Shown here: in pieces, positions 8,218 through 16,065 of the stretch | How positions within the stretch are numbered: the stretch's first letter is position 1 | Layout of the letters: each line of letters begins with the position of its first letter | IMG/VR virus record: IMGVR_UViG_3300049845_000321 | Location: 1 to 41,652 of that record | DNA from: a virus | Length of the DNA: 41,652 nt | Direction: 5' to 3' (one strand) | The notes under the pieces: model-generated | What the model saw: the letters and a program-made list of their open reading frames with translations, nothing else | Database searches by the model: none | Told to the model about the DNA's origin: nothing | Made by a program: the position numbers and the translations under genes

Positions 8218-8465
8218 CCTTTAGCGCCTTGGGTCTCGTCCTTGGCAATGTACTTCCAGAACGCCTCATTCACGTTCTGCTGGACCTCGCTGTCCTTGCG
8301 CTCACCGTTCGCGGTGCTGTGTGACGCCACCCATGCGTCCATGCGCTTCAGGCAGTCGATCACCGCGGCCTCATTCATGGTGATGGTGCGGTGCAGATTG
8401 ATCTGCCAAGCCAGCGCTCGCCAGGCTGCGATCTCCTCCTTTGGAGTTGGCTTACGGTACCTCAT
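8214..8465 (-). CDS. Small hypothetical protein
   Basis: 83 residues, ATGA-coupled to the upstream 59-residue gene. It is hydrophilic and helical (KEEIAAWRALAWQINLH). No family was recognised. Confidence 0.55.
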   Translation of the reverse strand: MRYRKPTPKEEIAAWRALAWQINLHRTITMNEAAVIDCLKRMDAWVASHSTANGERKDSEVQQNVNEAFWKYIAKDETQGAKG

Positions 8466-8641
8466 TTGCGCTTCGTGGCAACCTTGGCCATCAAGGCGTC
8501 GGCGAACTCGGCGATGAGCTCACCGAGGACCTCGTCAGTCAGGTCCTCGATTGGGATCTCGAAGCGATCGCCGCTTGGGACCTTGAAGGTCACCGTGTCA
8601 GGAATTGGGAGCGGCTCGACGTCGAATAGTGCTTTTGCCAT
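8462..8641 (-). CDS. Small acidic protein (59 aa), unknown
   Basis: Reads MAKALFDVEPLPIPDTV and continues with an IEDLTDEVLGELIAEF helix and a basic end. It fills a gap that would otherwise be empty. It starts two bases after the upstream stop and ends in an ATGA overlap with the next gene, which supports it being real. No family was recognised. Confidence 0.6.
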   Translation of the reverse strand: MAKALFDVEPLPIPDTVTFKVPSGDRFEIPIEDLTDEVLGELIAEFADALMAKVATKRK

Positions 8642-8643
8642 GA

Positions 8644-9132
8644 TTAGTACAAGGTGTCACGTTTACCCTTACGGGCGAGATATCGCTTTGAGCGCAGCCG
8701 GAGCTTCTCAATGCGGTCGTCTTCCGACTCTTCATTGTCGGGCGGGAAGGCTTTGACCTGTGGAACCGTCATTCCCTCGGCGGTTCGCCGCGCGACCTTG
8801 CGCTGAAGGATGGCCGCAGCGGCCGCACGGTTCTTCATGGTCTTGATCTCGCCGACCAGGATGTTGACCACGAGATGGCCGATATGTTCGTCCTTGAAGG
8901 ACTTGCCAGCTTCTCGTGCTCGGTGATCGAGCAATGTCATGAGCTTCGAGAACGAGGAGGTCTTGAGCTCATCCGTCTGGTAATGGCAGGCCAGCACATC
9001 GTTCATGAGCTCGCGCTGAGAGTGCAGCGCGCGGCCGACCTTGCGAATCGTCATGACATCGTTGCGCTCATTGAGCAGCGCCGCAAGATACATCGCGGCC
9101 GGTGACTTTCCAAAGGTCGTCAGGCTGATCAC
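8644..9132 (-). CDS. Hypothetical protein, helical and basic at the end
   Basis: About 162 residues from GTG 9132, which overlaps the upstream TGA. The middle is predicted helical. The end is rich in Arg and Lys (RIEKLRLRSKRYLARKGK), suggesting nucleic-acid contact. No family was recognised. Internal ATGs are alternative starts. Confidence 0.5.
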   Translation of the reverse strand: MISLTTFGKSPAAMYLAALLNERNDVMTIRKVGRALHSQRELMNDVLACHYQTDELKTSSFSKLMTLLDHRAREAGKSFKDEHIGHLVVNILVGEIKTMKNRAAAAAILQRKVARRTAEGMTVPQVKAFPPDNEESEDDRIEKLRLRSKRYLARKGKRDTLY

Positions 9133-9725
9133 AACAGGATCACTCCAGGTTCCTTGAGACACAACAGCTTGCACACCTGCGTGTAGTCGGCGTAGCTCAG
9201 GCCATGGTCGGGGTTTACACGAACAAGCGGTTGGTCAGCACCAAAGTCCGCGCTGTCGTCAAGAATCGCGTACGGCGAGTCATCGTCAACGATGCCGTTC
9301 TCGTACGCCATGTTCATCCAGCTCTCGACCTCTTCACCACGCGGTCGATGAGAATCTGGGGTGATGCTGAATGAGGTCGGAACATGAACGCCCAGCGCCT
9401 CAAGGTACATCCTGAGGTGTTGCAGATGCGTCGCTGAACCGCGTGAAACCTTCTCGTTCGTGAAGTACAAGCGGTGGGAGCTTGATAGCACGAGCACAAT
9501 GTCCGGATCGCTATCCAGAAGCTTGTTCACCAACGCCACACAGACAGGATCGACGGTTCGAAGGCTGTACTCAACGACATACGGCAGCCCAATGATCTGT
9601 GGCTCTTCGACCTTCATCAAGGCTCGAACGAGCTCAGAGCTCTCTGGTGTCGGGCCGATCTTGACTGCCACCGACCGAGCACTGTTCAGCACGCCGTCGA
9701 TGTCGAGGAACAGGAATTTCTTCAC
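9129..9725 (-). CDS. HAD-domain protein (SAK-type HAD)
   Basis: 198 residues. Motifs are FLDIDGVLN at the start, VLVLSSSHR (motif II Ser), RPRGEEVESW and YAILDDSADF (motif IV), then a late VNPDHGLS. This order fits the HAD domain found in RNA-repair 'Swiss army knife' proteins and many phages. It is probably a phosphatase acting on nucleic-acid ends or nucleotides. The start is GTG 9725 in a GTGA overlap. Confidence 0.7.
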   Translation of the reverse strand: MKKFLFLDIDGVLNSARSVAVKIGPTPESSELVRALMKVEEPQIIGLPYVVEYSLRTVDPVCVALVNKLLDSDPDIVLVLSSSHRLYFTNEKVSRGSATHLQHLRMYLEALGVHVPTSFSITPDSHRPRGEEVESWMNMAYENGIVDDDSPYAILDDSADFGADQPLVRVNPDHGLSYADYTQVCKLLCLKEPGVILL

Positions 9726-9997
9726 AGCTCAGGTCCGGCGGCGAGCAGCGCATCAACCTTGGCACGCAGCTCGTTCCGCTGCCTTGCGCCAAGATTCACC
9801 AGGCAGTGCTTGCCGTTGGCATCGATCTCAAATGCCATCTCATCACCGAGACGAAGATCAAGCGCGTCCTGCATCTCTGGTGAAAACACGATCAGCGCAC
9901 TACCATCTGGTTCCTCGTGGAACTGGACCTCTGGCCCCTCTGGATCGTACTCGAACTTGGCTGGCTCGGTTTTCAAACGGATGGTGGTGATGTCCAT
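9722..9997 (-). CDS. Small protein with AbrB-like segment
   Basis: 91 residues. The segment FSPEMQDALDLRLGDEMAFEI resembles the swapped-hairpin DNA-binding fold of AbrB/MazE proteins (PKEIREALGLKPGDEVEF in the family). The match is short, so DNA binding is only a suggestion. The start overlaps the upstream gene by 25 bases. Confidence 0.45.
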   Translation of the reverse strand: MDITTIRLKTEPAKFEYDPEGPEVQFHEEPDGSALIVFSPEMQDALDLRLGDEMAFEIDANGKHCLVNLGARQRNELRAKVDALLAAGPEL

Positions 9998-10314
9998 GGT
10001 TTCTGGGCTGCTATGATGCTGTGATCGAGCTTGTTGTCGAGAACCGAGTCAAGCCACCAATGCGGAAAGCGCTCATCATCGTACAGCTCCCACTTGAAGA
10101 TCAGGCCTGCTGCTAGGTCCTCTCGCCACATTGTGACTTGGAGGTTCAGGTACTGCTTGCCAACCGCATACCCGTTGTTTGGACTGAGCCTGGTGCCGTA
10201 CGACTCGTGGTTGTACAGCGAGAGCAGCGCCTCATCACTGAAATCCAACCGGTGCGACCAGCTGTCCGCGAACACGCGGTACAGCGCGGCCATACGCTTG
10301 AATTTCTTGGACAC
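9973..10314 (-). CDS. Hypothetical protein
   Basis: 113 residues, rich in Tyr and Trp (FPHWWLDSVLDNKLDHS). No family was recognised. The start is GTG 10314 or ATG 10293; neither has a well-spaced ribosome site. An AAGGAGG site at about 10376 sits before a six-codon ORF (ATG 10370), so the 5' end may be altered. Confidence 0.5.
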   Translation of the reverse strand: MSKKFKRMAALYRVFADSWSHRLDFSDEALLSLYNHESYGTRLSPNNGYAVGKQYLNLQVTMWREDLAAGLIFKWELYDDERFPHWWLDSVLDNKLDHSIIAAQKPWTSPPSV

Positions 10315-10400
10315 TCCGTTGATTGAGTGTCGTGGGATCCCGTTGTGGTTTACGCTTGGCGCGGTGACATAGCATCCTCCTTCATGGTCATCGTATCATC

Positions 10401-10595
10401 TCAGCCGAACAGCATTTGCTTTGGGTTGGGTTGCGCAAGCGCTCGGAGCTCGCTGAGCTGCAGCACATGTCCCTCGAACACGACGTACTTGTTCTGCAAG
10501 GCCTCGTGTGTTTGGATCAGGTTGTTCACCTGAGCCTTGAGGCGAGCCAGGGCAGATGGGTCGAGCGCGGAGAGCGAAGAGTATTGAACAAGCAT
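10401..10595 (-). CDS. Small coiled-coil protein
   Basis: 64 residues from ATG 10595 with GGAGG upstream. The heptad-like helix ALARLKAQVNNLIQTHEAL is followed by LQLSELRAL. No family was recognised. It has its own late promoter within a perfect dyad. Confidence 0.6.
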   Translation of the reverse strand: MLVQYSSLSALDPSALARLKAQVNNLIQTHEALQNKYVVFEGHVLQLSELRALAQPNPKQMLFG

Positions 10596-10610
10596 GTGGT
10601 CCTCCTGTGA

Positions 10611-10626
10611 CACCGTATTTACGGTG
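10611..10626 (-). promoter_or_regulatory. Late promoter GTAAATAC inside a 7-bp dyad
   Basis: The 16 bases CACCGTAAATACGGTG form two 7-base arms around the promoter core, before the 64-residue coiled-coil gene. Confidence 0.6.
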
Positions 10627-10647
10627 CTCGGCGACACGAGGAACCAC

Positions 10648-10669
10648 CGAGGGGCCCTAGGGCCCCTCG
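10648..10669. terminator. Perfect hairpin, probable terminator
   Basis: Two 10-base GC-rich arms (cgaggggccc and its complement) separated by two bases, between the coiled-coil gene and hsp20. There is no T-run on either side. Confidence 0.5.
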
Positions 10670-10716
10670 TCTGTTAGGCACTACAACCGGACGACCGGGG
10701 GTGCCCTATCGTCGCC

Positions 10717-11151
10717 TCAGCTGATAGGGATCAGCTTGACAGGCGTGCTCTGCTGCTCGACCTTGTTGATCCGAACGTGCAGCATACCGTCCTGCACGGT
10801 CGCGGTACCGACCTCCATCTCTGGAGACAGGTTGAACGAGCGTACAAAGGACCGAGCGGCGATGCCCTGACGAATCAGCTCGAACCCCTCTGGGCGTTCC
10901 TTGGTTCGGTTGTCACCACGAATGTGTAGCACGCCGGCACGGGTGTCGTGCTCGAGCGTGATGTGTTCCTTCGTGAAGCCCGCGACAGCGAGCTCGATCG
11001 TGTACCCGTTCTCGTCGCGGTACAGGTTGTACGGCGGGAAGCCGGTCGCTGCGCTCAGGTCTTGCGCACCGGTCTCGAGCAGGCGCTCGAGGTCACTGAA
11101 CAGGTTCTCGAAGCCGAGGTAACGGCCAGACAATGGATGAAGACGTGTCAT
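10717..11151 (-). CDS. Small heat-shock protein Hsp20
   Basis: 144 residues from ATG 11151 with GGAGG upstream. The alpha-crystallin domain starts at FPPYNLYRDENGYTIELAV and includes TKEHITLEHD, HIRGDNRT, RSFVRSFNLSP and HVRINK. It would act as an ATP-independent holdase. Hsp20 is common in T4-like and cyanophage genomes. The late promoter is at 11234-11241, leaving a leader of about 80 bases. Confidence 0.9.
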   Translation of the reverse strand: MTRLHPLSGRYLGFENLFSDLERLLETGAQDLSAATGFPPYNLYRDENGYTIELAVAGFTKEHITLEHDTRAGVLHIRGDNRTKERPEGFELIRQGIAARSFVRSFNLSPEMEVGTATVQDGMLHVRINKVEQQSTPVKLIPIS

Positions 11152-11233
11152 CACTCCTCCTAGTTGAAGCAAGTTGAAGAAAGCGGTCCCCGAAGGCGAC
11201 CTCAGCCGAGCACCCAAGGGCATGCTCGGCTGA

Positions 11234-11241
11234 GTATTTAG
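11234..11241 (-). promoter_or_regulatory. Late-promoter motif CTAAATAC
   Basis: Upstream of hsp20. Confidence 0.55.
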
Positions 11242-11257
11242 ATCCACTGAAAGTGGA

Positions 11258-11497
11258 TTAGTTCCACCAAGATGGCTTGGGGAAGCGCTCCGTGAAGGTC
11301 AACTCGGCTCTTGGCTCTTCGTCGATGCGCGATGCATCTGGCCAGAACTCCTTGAGGTTCGCGTCCTTGGGCAGGTAAGCGACAACGACGGCGCTGTCGG
11401 CCGCGTACCCAGTGCACCAGTACGGCCCAACCGCCGGCCACTTGACAGGACGGTAGTCGTTCTGGTCCGTATGGAACCTGTAGCGAATCCAGCTCAT
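11258..11497 (-). CDS. Hypothetical protein rich in Trp and Tyr
   Basis: 79 residues (MSWIRYRFHTDQNDYRPVKW). No family was recognised. A 14-codon ORF at 11509-11553 with a good GGAGG site precedes it by 11 bases and may be a leader peptide. Confidence 0.55.
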   Translation of the reverse strand: MSWIRYRFHTDQNDYRPVKWPAVGPYWCTGYAADSAVVVAYLPKDANLKEFWPDASRIDEEPRAELTFTERFPKPSWWN

Positions 11498-11564
11498 CGT
11501 GTGAGCTCAGGAGTTGATGTTGAGAACTTCATTGCGAACAGTGATATTCATCCGACCTCCGGTC

Positions 11565-11574
11565 AGTAAATAGG
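11565..11574 (+). promoter_or_regulatory. Late-promoter motif AGTAAATAGG (plus strand)
   Basis: 24 bases before the plus-strand GIY-YIG gene. Confidence 0.5.
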
Positions 11575-11597
11575 GGAACCTTTTGGAGCATTGTACC

Positions 11598-12242
11598 ATG
11601 GACAGAAAAGCGGCGCAACGAACTTATCACTACCTGTATAAGATCACCCGGGACGATGGCAAGTACTACATCGGGATTCACAGTACAGACGACCTGAACG
11701 ATGGGTACTTTGGAAGCGGCAAGCGTCTTTGGAAGTCTATCAAGAGACACGGCAAGGATCGGCACAAGATGACGATTCTTGAGTTCGCGTCGGCACGAAG
11801 CGCCGTGAAAGAACTCGAGAAGGCGTTGGTGACCCATGAGATGCTGCGCGATCCGTTGTGTATGAACCTCGCGGAGGGTGGAGGTGCTGGGCCTATGCGC
11901 CACACAGAGGCCTCGCGCAAGAAAATGTCAGCGGCTCGCAAAGGTGTGCCAAAGTCCGAGGCGCACAGAAATGCGATCTCAGCGGCGCACAAGGGGAAGG
12001 TGGGGCACAAACTTTCGGATGAAGCGAGAGCCAAGGTCTCTGCTGCACTCCGCCTTCGCGTGGTCTCAGATGAAACAAAGAAGCGGATGTCAGAAACTCA
12101 GAAGGGCAGGCCAAGAACTATCTTGGCCTGCCCTCATTGCGGAAAGTCGGGTGGTAACTCCAATATGCGGAGGTACCACTTCGAGAACTGTCAGCGAGCC
12201 GACTTGCCCTCCGTGAACTTCTTCCCCACATTCGGCCAGTAG
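11598..12242 (+). CDS. GIY-YIG homing endonuclease (Seg-like)
   Basis: 214 residues. The N-terminal GIY-YIG core reads YLYKITRDDGKYYIGIHST and YFGSG. It is followed by four NUMOD3-type DNA-binding repeats (HTEASRKKMSAARKG and similar) and a C-terminal CPHCG zinc-finger-like segment. It lies opposite to its neighbours and overlaps the convergent VWA gene by 52 bases, which fits a mobile insertion. The nearest relative in the window is 26818-27495. Confidence 0.88.
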   Translation: MDRKAAQRTYHYLYKITRDDGKYYIGIHSTDDLNDGYFGSGKRLWKSIKRHGKDRHKMTILEFASARSAVKELEKALVTHEMLRDPLCMNLAEGGGAGPMRHTEASRKKMSAARKGVPKSEAHRNAISAAHKGKVGHKLSDEARAKVSAALRLRVVSDETKKRMSETQKGRPRTILACPHCGKSGGNSNMRRYHFENCQRADLPSVNFFPTFGQ

Positions 12243-13477
12243 AGGAGTTGGGTGCCGCCCGTGACCTTGCGGTTCACGGAGGTCGACTGCACGAACACCT
12301 GCCACTTGCCGGCGGTGTCTGGCCGAACGCGTGCATCTCCCCAGCGCGGCAGGCCAATCAGGTCACGAGCTTCAGGACCACAGTGCACCGCACCGGTCTC
12401 CTTGTTCCGGATGGCAACGAGCTTGTAATCCTGGATCTTGTCCTCGGTCTTGACCAGCTGGTAGAACGCAGCGCCCTTGAGCATCGCACCACCATTGAGC
12501 CGCTTCTCCACGAAGTCGCGGATCTGCATCTCGTTCTCAGCGTTCGAGATCGGCCAGAAGCTGACCTCAGCGCTGATATCACCGAGCTTCTGCACGTCGG
12601 CCTCGGTGACGTTCGCGACGCTCGTGTAGAACGTGCGGGTGCTCTTGACGCCGAGCTTGCGGTTCGCGTAAAAGTCGCTCATCGCCGTGTTGTGCTGCTT
12701 GGCGGCGACCTCCATGCCACGGCTCGATAGCTCCCACTCCAGGATGTTGCCAGGGTCGATGCCCATGTTCGCAAGCGACCGAGCGTCGCCCTTCGGAACA
12801 CGGAAGACGACGGTCCAACGGTCGGTGGCCTGCAGCTTCTTGATGCGCGCGGCGAGCTGTTGACCACCGCGAGCCCCCGTGACGTTGTCCTGGCCGTCGG
12901 TCGTGGCCGCGAACAGGAACGTGGTTTCCTGGTCGTTCGCATCGGGCAGCGATTCAGCCAGATTCATGGCGTCCTCGATCGCCATGAACAGTGGGGTGTC
13001 GTGCCCCGGCGCCTTGTAAGCACCACGAGGTAGCGGGCGAACATCGTGCACGGAGACCAGCGTCTCCTTACGGCGGAAGCCGCCGCCGACCTCGTACACC
13101 GTCAACACGGTCTGCACATCATGGTCGATCGAGGCCTTCTGCGAAGACGTCAGCATGCTGTTGTAGTCGGCCTCGGCGGCTGCTACTCGGCCGCCCATCG
13201 AACCACTGTGGTCGCGGAAAGCGAAGAGGTACGTCTTGGGCTGCTTGGTTGGAGCAGGGGACGGGTTGGTCACCGCGGCCACCACAGGGTTAGGTGCCTT
13301 CTGGACCAGTGTTGGCTGCGGGGTCTTGGCCTGCAGCTCATGCATCAGGTCGATGCAACGCTGCTCGGCTGAGGTGCGATCACGGAACTTGATGATCGGC
13401 CTACGATGGGCGTTGTAGAACGCGAGCAGCTCGGAGGTCTTTGCGGCTTGGATAGCCTGAACGGTAGTGAAGATCAT
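12191..13477 (-). CDS. VWA-domain protein
   Basis: 428 residues from ATG 13477 with GGAG upstream. The N-terminal 60 residues (FYNAHRRPIIKFRDRTSAEQR) resemble a short helical module common in phage and bacterial proteins. A Pro-rich linker leads to a VWA domain whose MIDAS motif is DHSGSMGG at about residue 88, with TTDGQDN further on. A mixed C-terminal domain follows. VWA domains bind metal and mediate protein contacts; the partner is unknown. A second VWA protein lies at 37708-38613. Confidence 0.75.
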   Translation of the reverse strand: MIFTTVQAIQAAKTSELLAFYNAHRRPIIKFRDRTSAEQRCIDLMHELQAKTPQPTLVQKAPNPVVAAVTNPSPAPTKQPKTYLFAFRDHSGSMGGRVAAAEADYNSMLTSSQKASIDHDVQTVLTVYEVGGGFRRKETLVSVHDVRPLPRGAYKAPGHDTPLFMAIEDAMNLAESLPDANDQETTFLFAATTDGQDNVTGARGGQQLAARIKKLQATDRWTVVFRVPKGDARSLANMGIDPGNILEWELSSRGMEVAAKQHNTAMSDFYANRKLGVKSTRTFYTSVANVTEADVQKLGDISAEVSFWPISNAENEMQIRDFVEKRLNGGAMLKGAAFYQLVKTEDKIQDYKLVAIRNKETGAVHCGPEARDLIGLPRWGDARVRPDTAGKWQVFVQSTSVNRKVTGGTQLLYWPNVGKKFTEGKSAR

Positions 13478-13508
13478 GTGAAACTCCAAAGGACAAAGTG
13501 ATAAAGTT

Positions 13509-13531
13509 ACGGGTGCCAGTTTGGCACCCGT
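13509..13531. other. Strong leader hairpin
   Basis: 10-base perfect arms (ACGGGTGCCA) with a 3-base loop, immediately downstream of the late promoter of the VWA gene. It would form at the 5' end of that mRNA, or act as a terminator. Confidence 0.5.
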
Positions 13532-13539
13532 ATTTACAA
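13530..13539 (-). promoter_or_regulatory. Late-promoter motif TTGTAAATAC
   Basis: Upstream of the VWA gene, touching the strong hairpin. Confidence 0.55.
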
Positions 13540-13603
13540 CTGCCGGCTGACCACGATCACATTTTAGACCGAAGCCTCAACCCGTGTTGGGCCTGTTTCG
13601 GGT

Positions 13604-13978
13604 TCAGCTCTTGACCGGAAAGTACTGTGTAACGACGACCTCGCGGGGCTCGACCAGCTCCCAACCGCTGTTCCACTCAGTGCCGTTGTAGGACTCGTAG
13701 TACCCGGTAGCGCGCACGTACGCCTCGACCTTTCCATCAATGTTCACGGTCATGACCCGCTCAACATGGCTGCCGTCGCCTTCTCCGCCGCCCTCGCTGT
13801 ACTCGAGCTTGAGGTACACCTTGTGGCCATCGATCTCGACAACGTCTTCTTCGTCGAGCTCCTCGATCTCGTACACGTTGTCGGCTTCCATTTCGAAGTC
13901 ATTGGCCTCGTTGAACGCCTTCAGGAAGGCGGCCATGAAGTCGTCGGCGTCGGTGCGGGCAAGTTCAAGAATGCTCAT
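13604..13978 (-). CDS. Hypothetical protein, tandem paralogue A
   Basis: 124 residues from ATG 13978 with AGGAG upstream. It shares the segment GGGEGDG...V...TGYYESYNG...VEPREVVVTQY with the next gene, so the two are tandem duplicates. It is acidic with a Glu/Asp-rich stretch near residue 38. Function unknown. Confidence 0.6.
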   Translation of the reverse strand: MSILELARTDADDFMAAFLKAFNEANDFEMEADNVYEIEELDEEDVVEIDGHKVYLKLEYSEGGGEGDGSHVERVMTVNIDGKVEAYVRATGYYESYNGTEWNSGWELVEPREVVVTQYFPVKS

Positions 13979-13979
13979 G

Positions 13980-14315
13980 TCAAACTCCTTGGGTGTACAC
14001 GGGTGAAGAAACTTCGCGATAGCGGGTGATGGTGACCTCAAATGGCTCAACCTGGTAGACAGCGTTGTCCCAGTACGACTCATCCCAAGAGTTGTACGTG
14101 CCTGTGCAGCGGAACAGACACTCATCACCAGTTGAGACCTCAACCAGCCTGAAGACCTTTGAGATTGGCGCGCCGTCACCTTCGCCACCATCGGTGACAA
14201 TGCAGGTCGCTTTGAAGCCACCAAGGGTCATCGACCTGCTTTCTTCTAGGTTGATGCACAGGTCTCGAACGTTGATGTGCTCGAAGAATGAGTTGATCAT
14301 CTCAATTGGCTTCAT
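13980..14315 (-). CDS. Hypothetical protein, tandem paralogue B
   Basis: 111 residues. GGEGDGAP, TGTYNSWDESYW and VEPFEVTITRY align with the downstream paralogue. The start overlaps the upstream stop (ATGA), with GGAAG before it. Function unknown. Confidence 0.6.
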   Translation of the reverse strand: MKPIEMINSFFEHINVRDLCINLEESRSMTLGGFKATCIVTDGGEGDGAPISKVFRLVEVSTGDECLFRCTGTYNSWDESYWDNAVYQVEPFEVTITRYREVSSPVYTQGV

Positions 14316-15082
14316 AATGCTTCCAGCGCCTTACGGATTGTGGTCAGATAAACAGGTCGGAGGGTGTTTCGCAGCTCGAACGAGTTCTCAACGAGGAAAC
14401 GTGCGAACCAGCCTTTGGTCATTGATGTGCACAGCAAGAAGTGCGCACGCTTGACCGCAGCCAGAATGTCGCTGTTCTTTGCGTGCTTGTTCAGCTTGGC
14501 ACGCTCAATCGCGGTGGCCATTATTTCTTCTAGAGCGGTGTGCAGCTGCAGCTCCTTGGGAAGAGCGAAGAACATGTCCTTGCTAACCCAGGCAGTGTTG
14601 TGATCTGGCCGCACGCGCTCATGGAGAGGGCGGCCATGCAGGGCCACCAGCTCATGCAACCGCTCATGATCATGCTCACGTGGTACGGCGTCATTGAAGA
14701 ACTGATCCATGGTCTTGGTCATGTTGACCTTCTTCTGGCCATGAACGCGCGTCCAAACCGGGATCAAGATCTCATGCAGCCCATCAAGGACCTGCGCGCC
14801 TTTACGCTGCAGGAACCAGATATCGAAGATGGTCTTGTCCCAGTGCACATCCCAGTACGAGTGACTAAGCTTCAGTGTCAGCAGCACGTTTGGATCTGCA
14901 AAGACCGGATTGGTGTTGACCGCAATGATCGCCTCAGCGGCCTCATGCCACTGCGCATCTACAACACAGTGCTGGCTGTGATTTCCGCTGATCTTCGCGG
15001 GTGTCAGCAGGTCAATGTCAGATGGCTGACGCGCATCTGAAAACCAGTGGTAAGCTGCCGTAGAACCAATGATGAGCCACAT
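14312..15082 (-). CDS. Nucleotidyltransferase-fold protein
   Basis: 256 residues. The N-terminus LIIGSTAAYHWFSDARQPSDIDLL has the GS...DxD arrangement of minimal nucleotidyltransferases. HDHERLHELVALHGRPLHER is a conserved-looking His-rich middle. Similar proteins occur in large T4-like phages. Substrate is unknown. No ribosome site is evident before ATG 15082. Confidence 0.6.
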   Translation of the reverse strand: MWLIIGSTAAYHWFSDARQPSDIDLLTPAKISGNHSQHCVVDAQWHEAAEAIIAVNTNPVFADPNVLLTLKLSHSYWDVHWDKTIFDIWFLQRKGAQVLDGLHEILIPVWTRVHGQKKVNMTKTMDQFFNDAVPREHDHERLHELVALHGRPLHERVRPDHNTAWVSKDMFFALPKELQLHTALEEIMATAIERAKLNKHAKNSDILAAVKRAHFLLCTSMTKGWFARFLVENSFELRNTLRPVYLTTIRKALEAL

Positions 15083-15101
15083 GATGTATCATACGGCAAC
15101 G

Positions 15102-15117
15102 GTAGGATAGCTCCTAC
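15102..15117. terminator. Small perfect hairpin
   Basis: Arms GTAGGA and TCCTAC with loop TAGC, between the genes at 14312 and 15131. There is no T-run. Confidence 0.3.
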
Positions 15118-15130
15118 GAGAACTTGGACG

Positions 15131-15607
15131 TCACCGTGTTTGGATACCAGTTAGCAGATCAAGCTCGTACAAAAAAGTCGTGGTCTGCCATAGAGGATGG
15201 CACTCGTGGTACAGATACACCCTGACCTTGTCACCAGCAGGGAAGATCCAGATTTCGCCAAGCGACTGCTGACCCAGCGACCTTGATGGTGGAAGCTTAG
15301 GCGTGCCACCTTTACGGGGATCGGCGAAGTACACGCCACCTTGGTGCCAGGTTCCATCTCTCAAGACCATGGCCGTGATACCTTTCCAGGAACAAAGGCG
15401 ATCTTTTGAACCAGAAGCTGCGACATGAATTACATCACCCTCGCGATCATACTTCAGTGCAGTTGCGTGCACGTTGCTGAACACAGGGAAGAGCAGTGTC
15501 TCTACCTTCGGCCCCTGAAAGAAAAAGACGATAGTGGTCATCGACAAAATGGCGATGAACGTAACCGACCATAAGGCGGCATTTGAGATGGTTTTAAGAA
15601 AACCCAT
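15131..15607 (-). CDS. Membrane-anchored protein, unknown
   Basis: 158 residues from ATG 15607 with GGAGC upstream. One membrane helix at about residues 10-32, then a soluble domain probably outside the membrane. No family was recognised. Its late promoter directly follows the RNase P RNA gene. Confidence 0.6.
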   Translation of the reverse strand: MGFLKTISNAALWSVTFIAILSMTTIVFFFQGPKVETLLFPVFSNVHATALKYDREGDVIHVAASGSKDRLCSWKGITAMVLRDGTWHQGGVYFADPRKGGTPKLPPSRSLGQQSLGEIWIFPAGDKVRVYLYHECHPLWQTTTFLYELDLLTGIQTR

Positions 15608-15629
15608 GGATCGCTCCAACGATTTTCTC

Positions 15630-15638
15630 TATTTAGGG
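15630..15638 (-). promoter_or_regulatory. Late-promoter motif CCCTAAATA
   Basis: Between the 3' end of the RNase P RNA and the membrane-protein gene. Confidence 0.55.
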
Positions 15639-15639
15639 A

Positions 15640-16065
15640 TGACAACACCTCATAGCCGGGGTTCTGGTTGATTTCCCATCATTCATCTACGTGGTCTTTG
15701 CCCGAAGGTCTTTGCCACGTCCTCGCCGGGTTTCAATCCGGGTCATGGGTGCCACAACCCGTTCCCTCGGCGAGCAGCGTCAACGGGAACTGTTTGTGTT
15801 GCTGCGGGATCGTTGTCGTACGAACGAGGTTCCAGCACTCAAGCGTCATTCGTGCAACCTTCACTGGCTTACGATGCACGACACTTCGGCACTTGAGGAC
15901 CTCTCCGACAGAGCGATGAGTCCTGCTCTGTGCAGCCCCGAACTTCCTCAAGCCACGTAGGCCAACGGCACACTGACAGACTTCATGGACCTTGCGATCT
16001 CCATCTGAGGCTCACCGTTGTTATCGTTGTCGCCTACCTGACCTGCGATGGGTCGGGTGTTGTCA
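15640..16065 (-). ncRNA. rnpB: RNase P RNA
   Basis: About 426 bases with no convincing ORF. The ends pair as a 10-bp P1 helix (TGACAACACC with GGTGTTGTCA). The P4 5' side and following bases read GAGGAAGTTCGGGGC then TGCACAGAGCAGG, close to the universal GAGGAAAGUCCGGGC...ACAGGGCAGG. The 3' part reads TAGATGAATGA, then CCAGAACCCCGGCTATG, matching AGAUGAAUGA...ACAGAACCCGGCUUAU of bacterial RNase P RNA. Middle regions are divergent. It would cleave 5' leaders of tRNA precursors, presumably with the host protein subunit. It follows three tRNAs and a P-loop gene in one transcript, and its 5' end overlaps that gene's stop codon. Confidence 0.85.

Noticed and set aside
15733-15951. 72-codon minus-strand ORF
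   Set aside because: It also lies wholly within the RNase P RNA.
15691-15960. 89-codon plus-strand ORF
   Set aside because: It falls inside the RNase P RNA and lacks a ribosome site or promoter.
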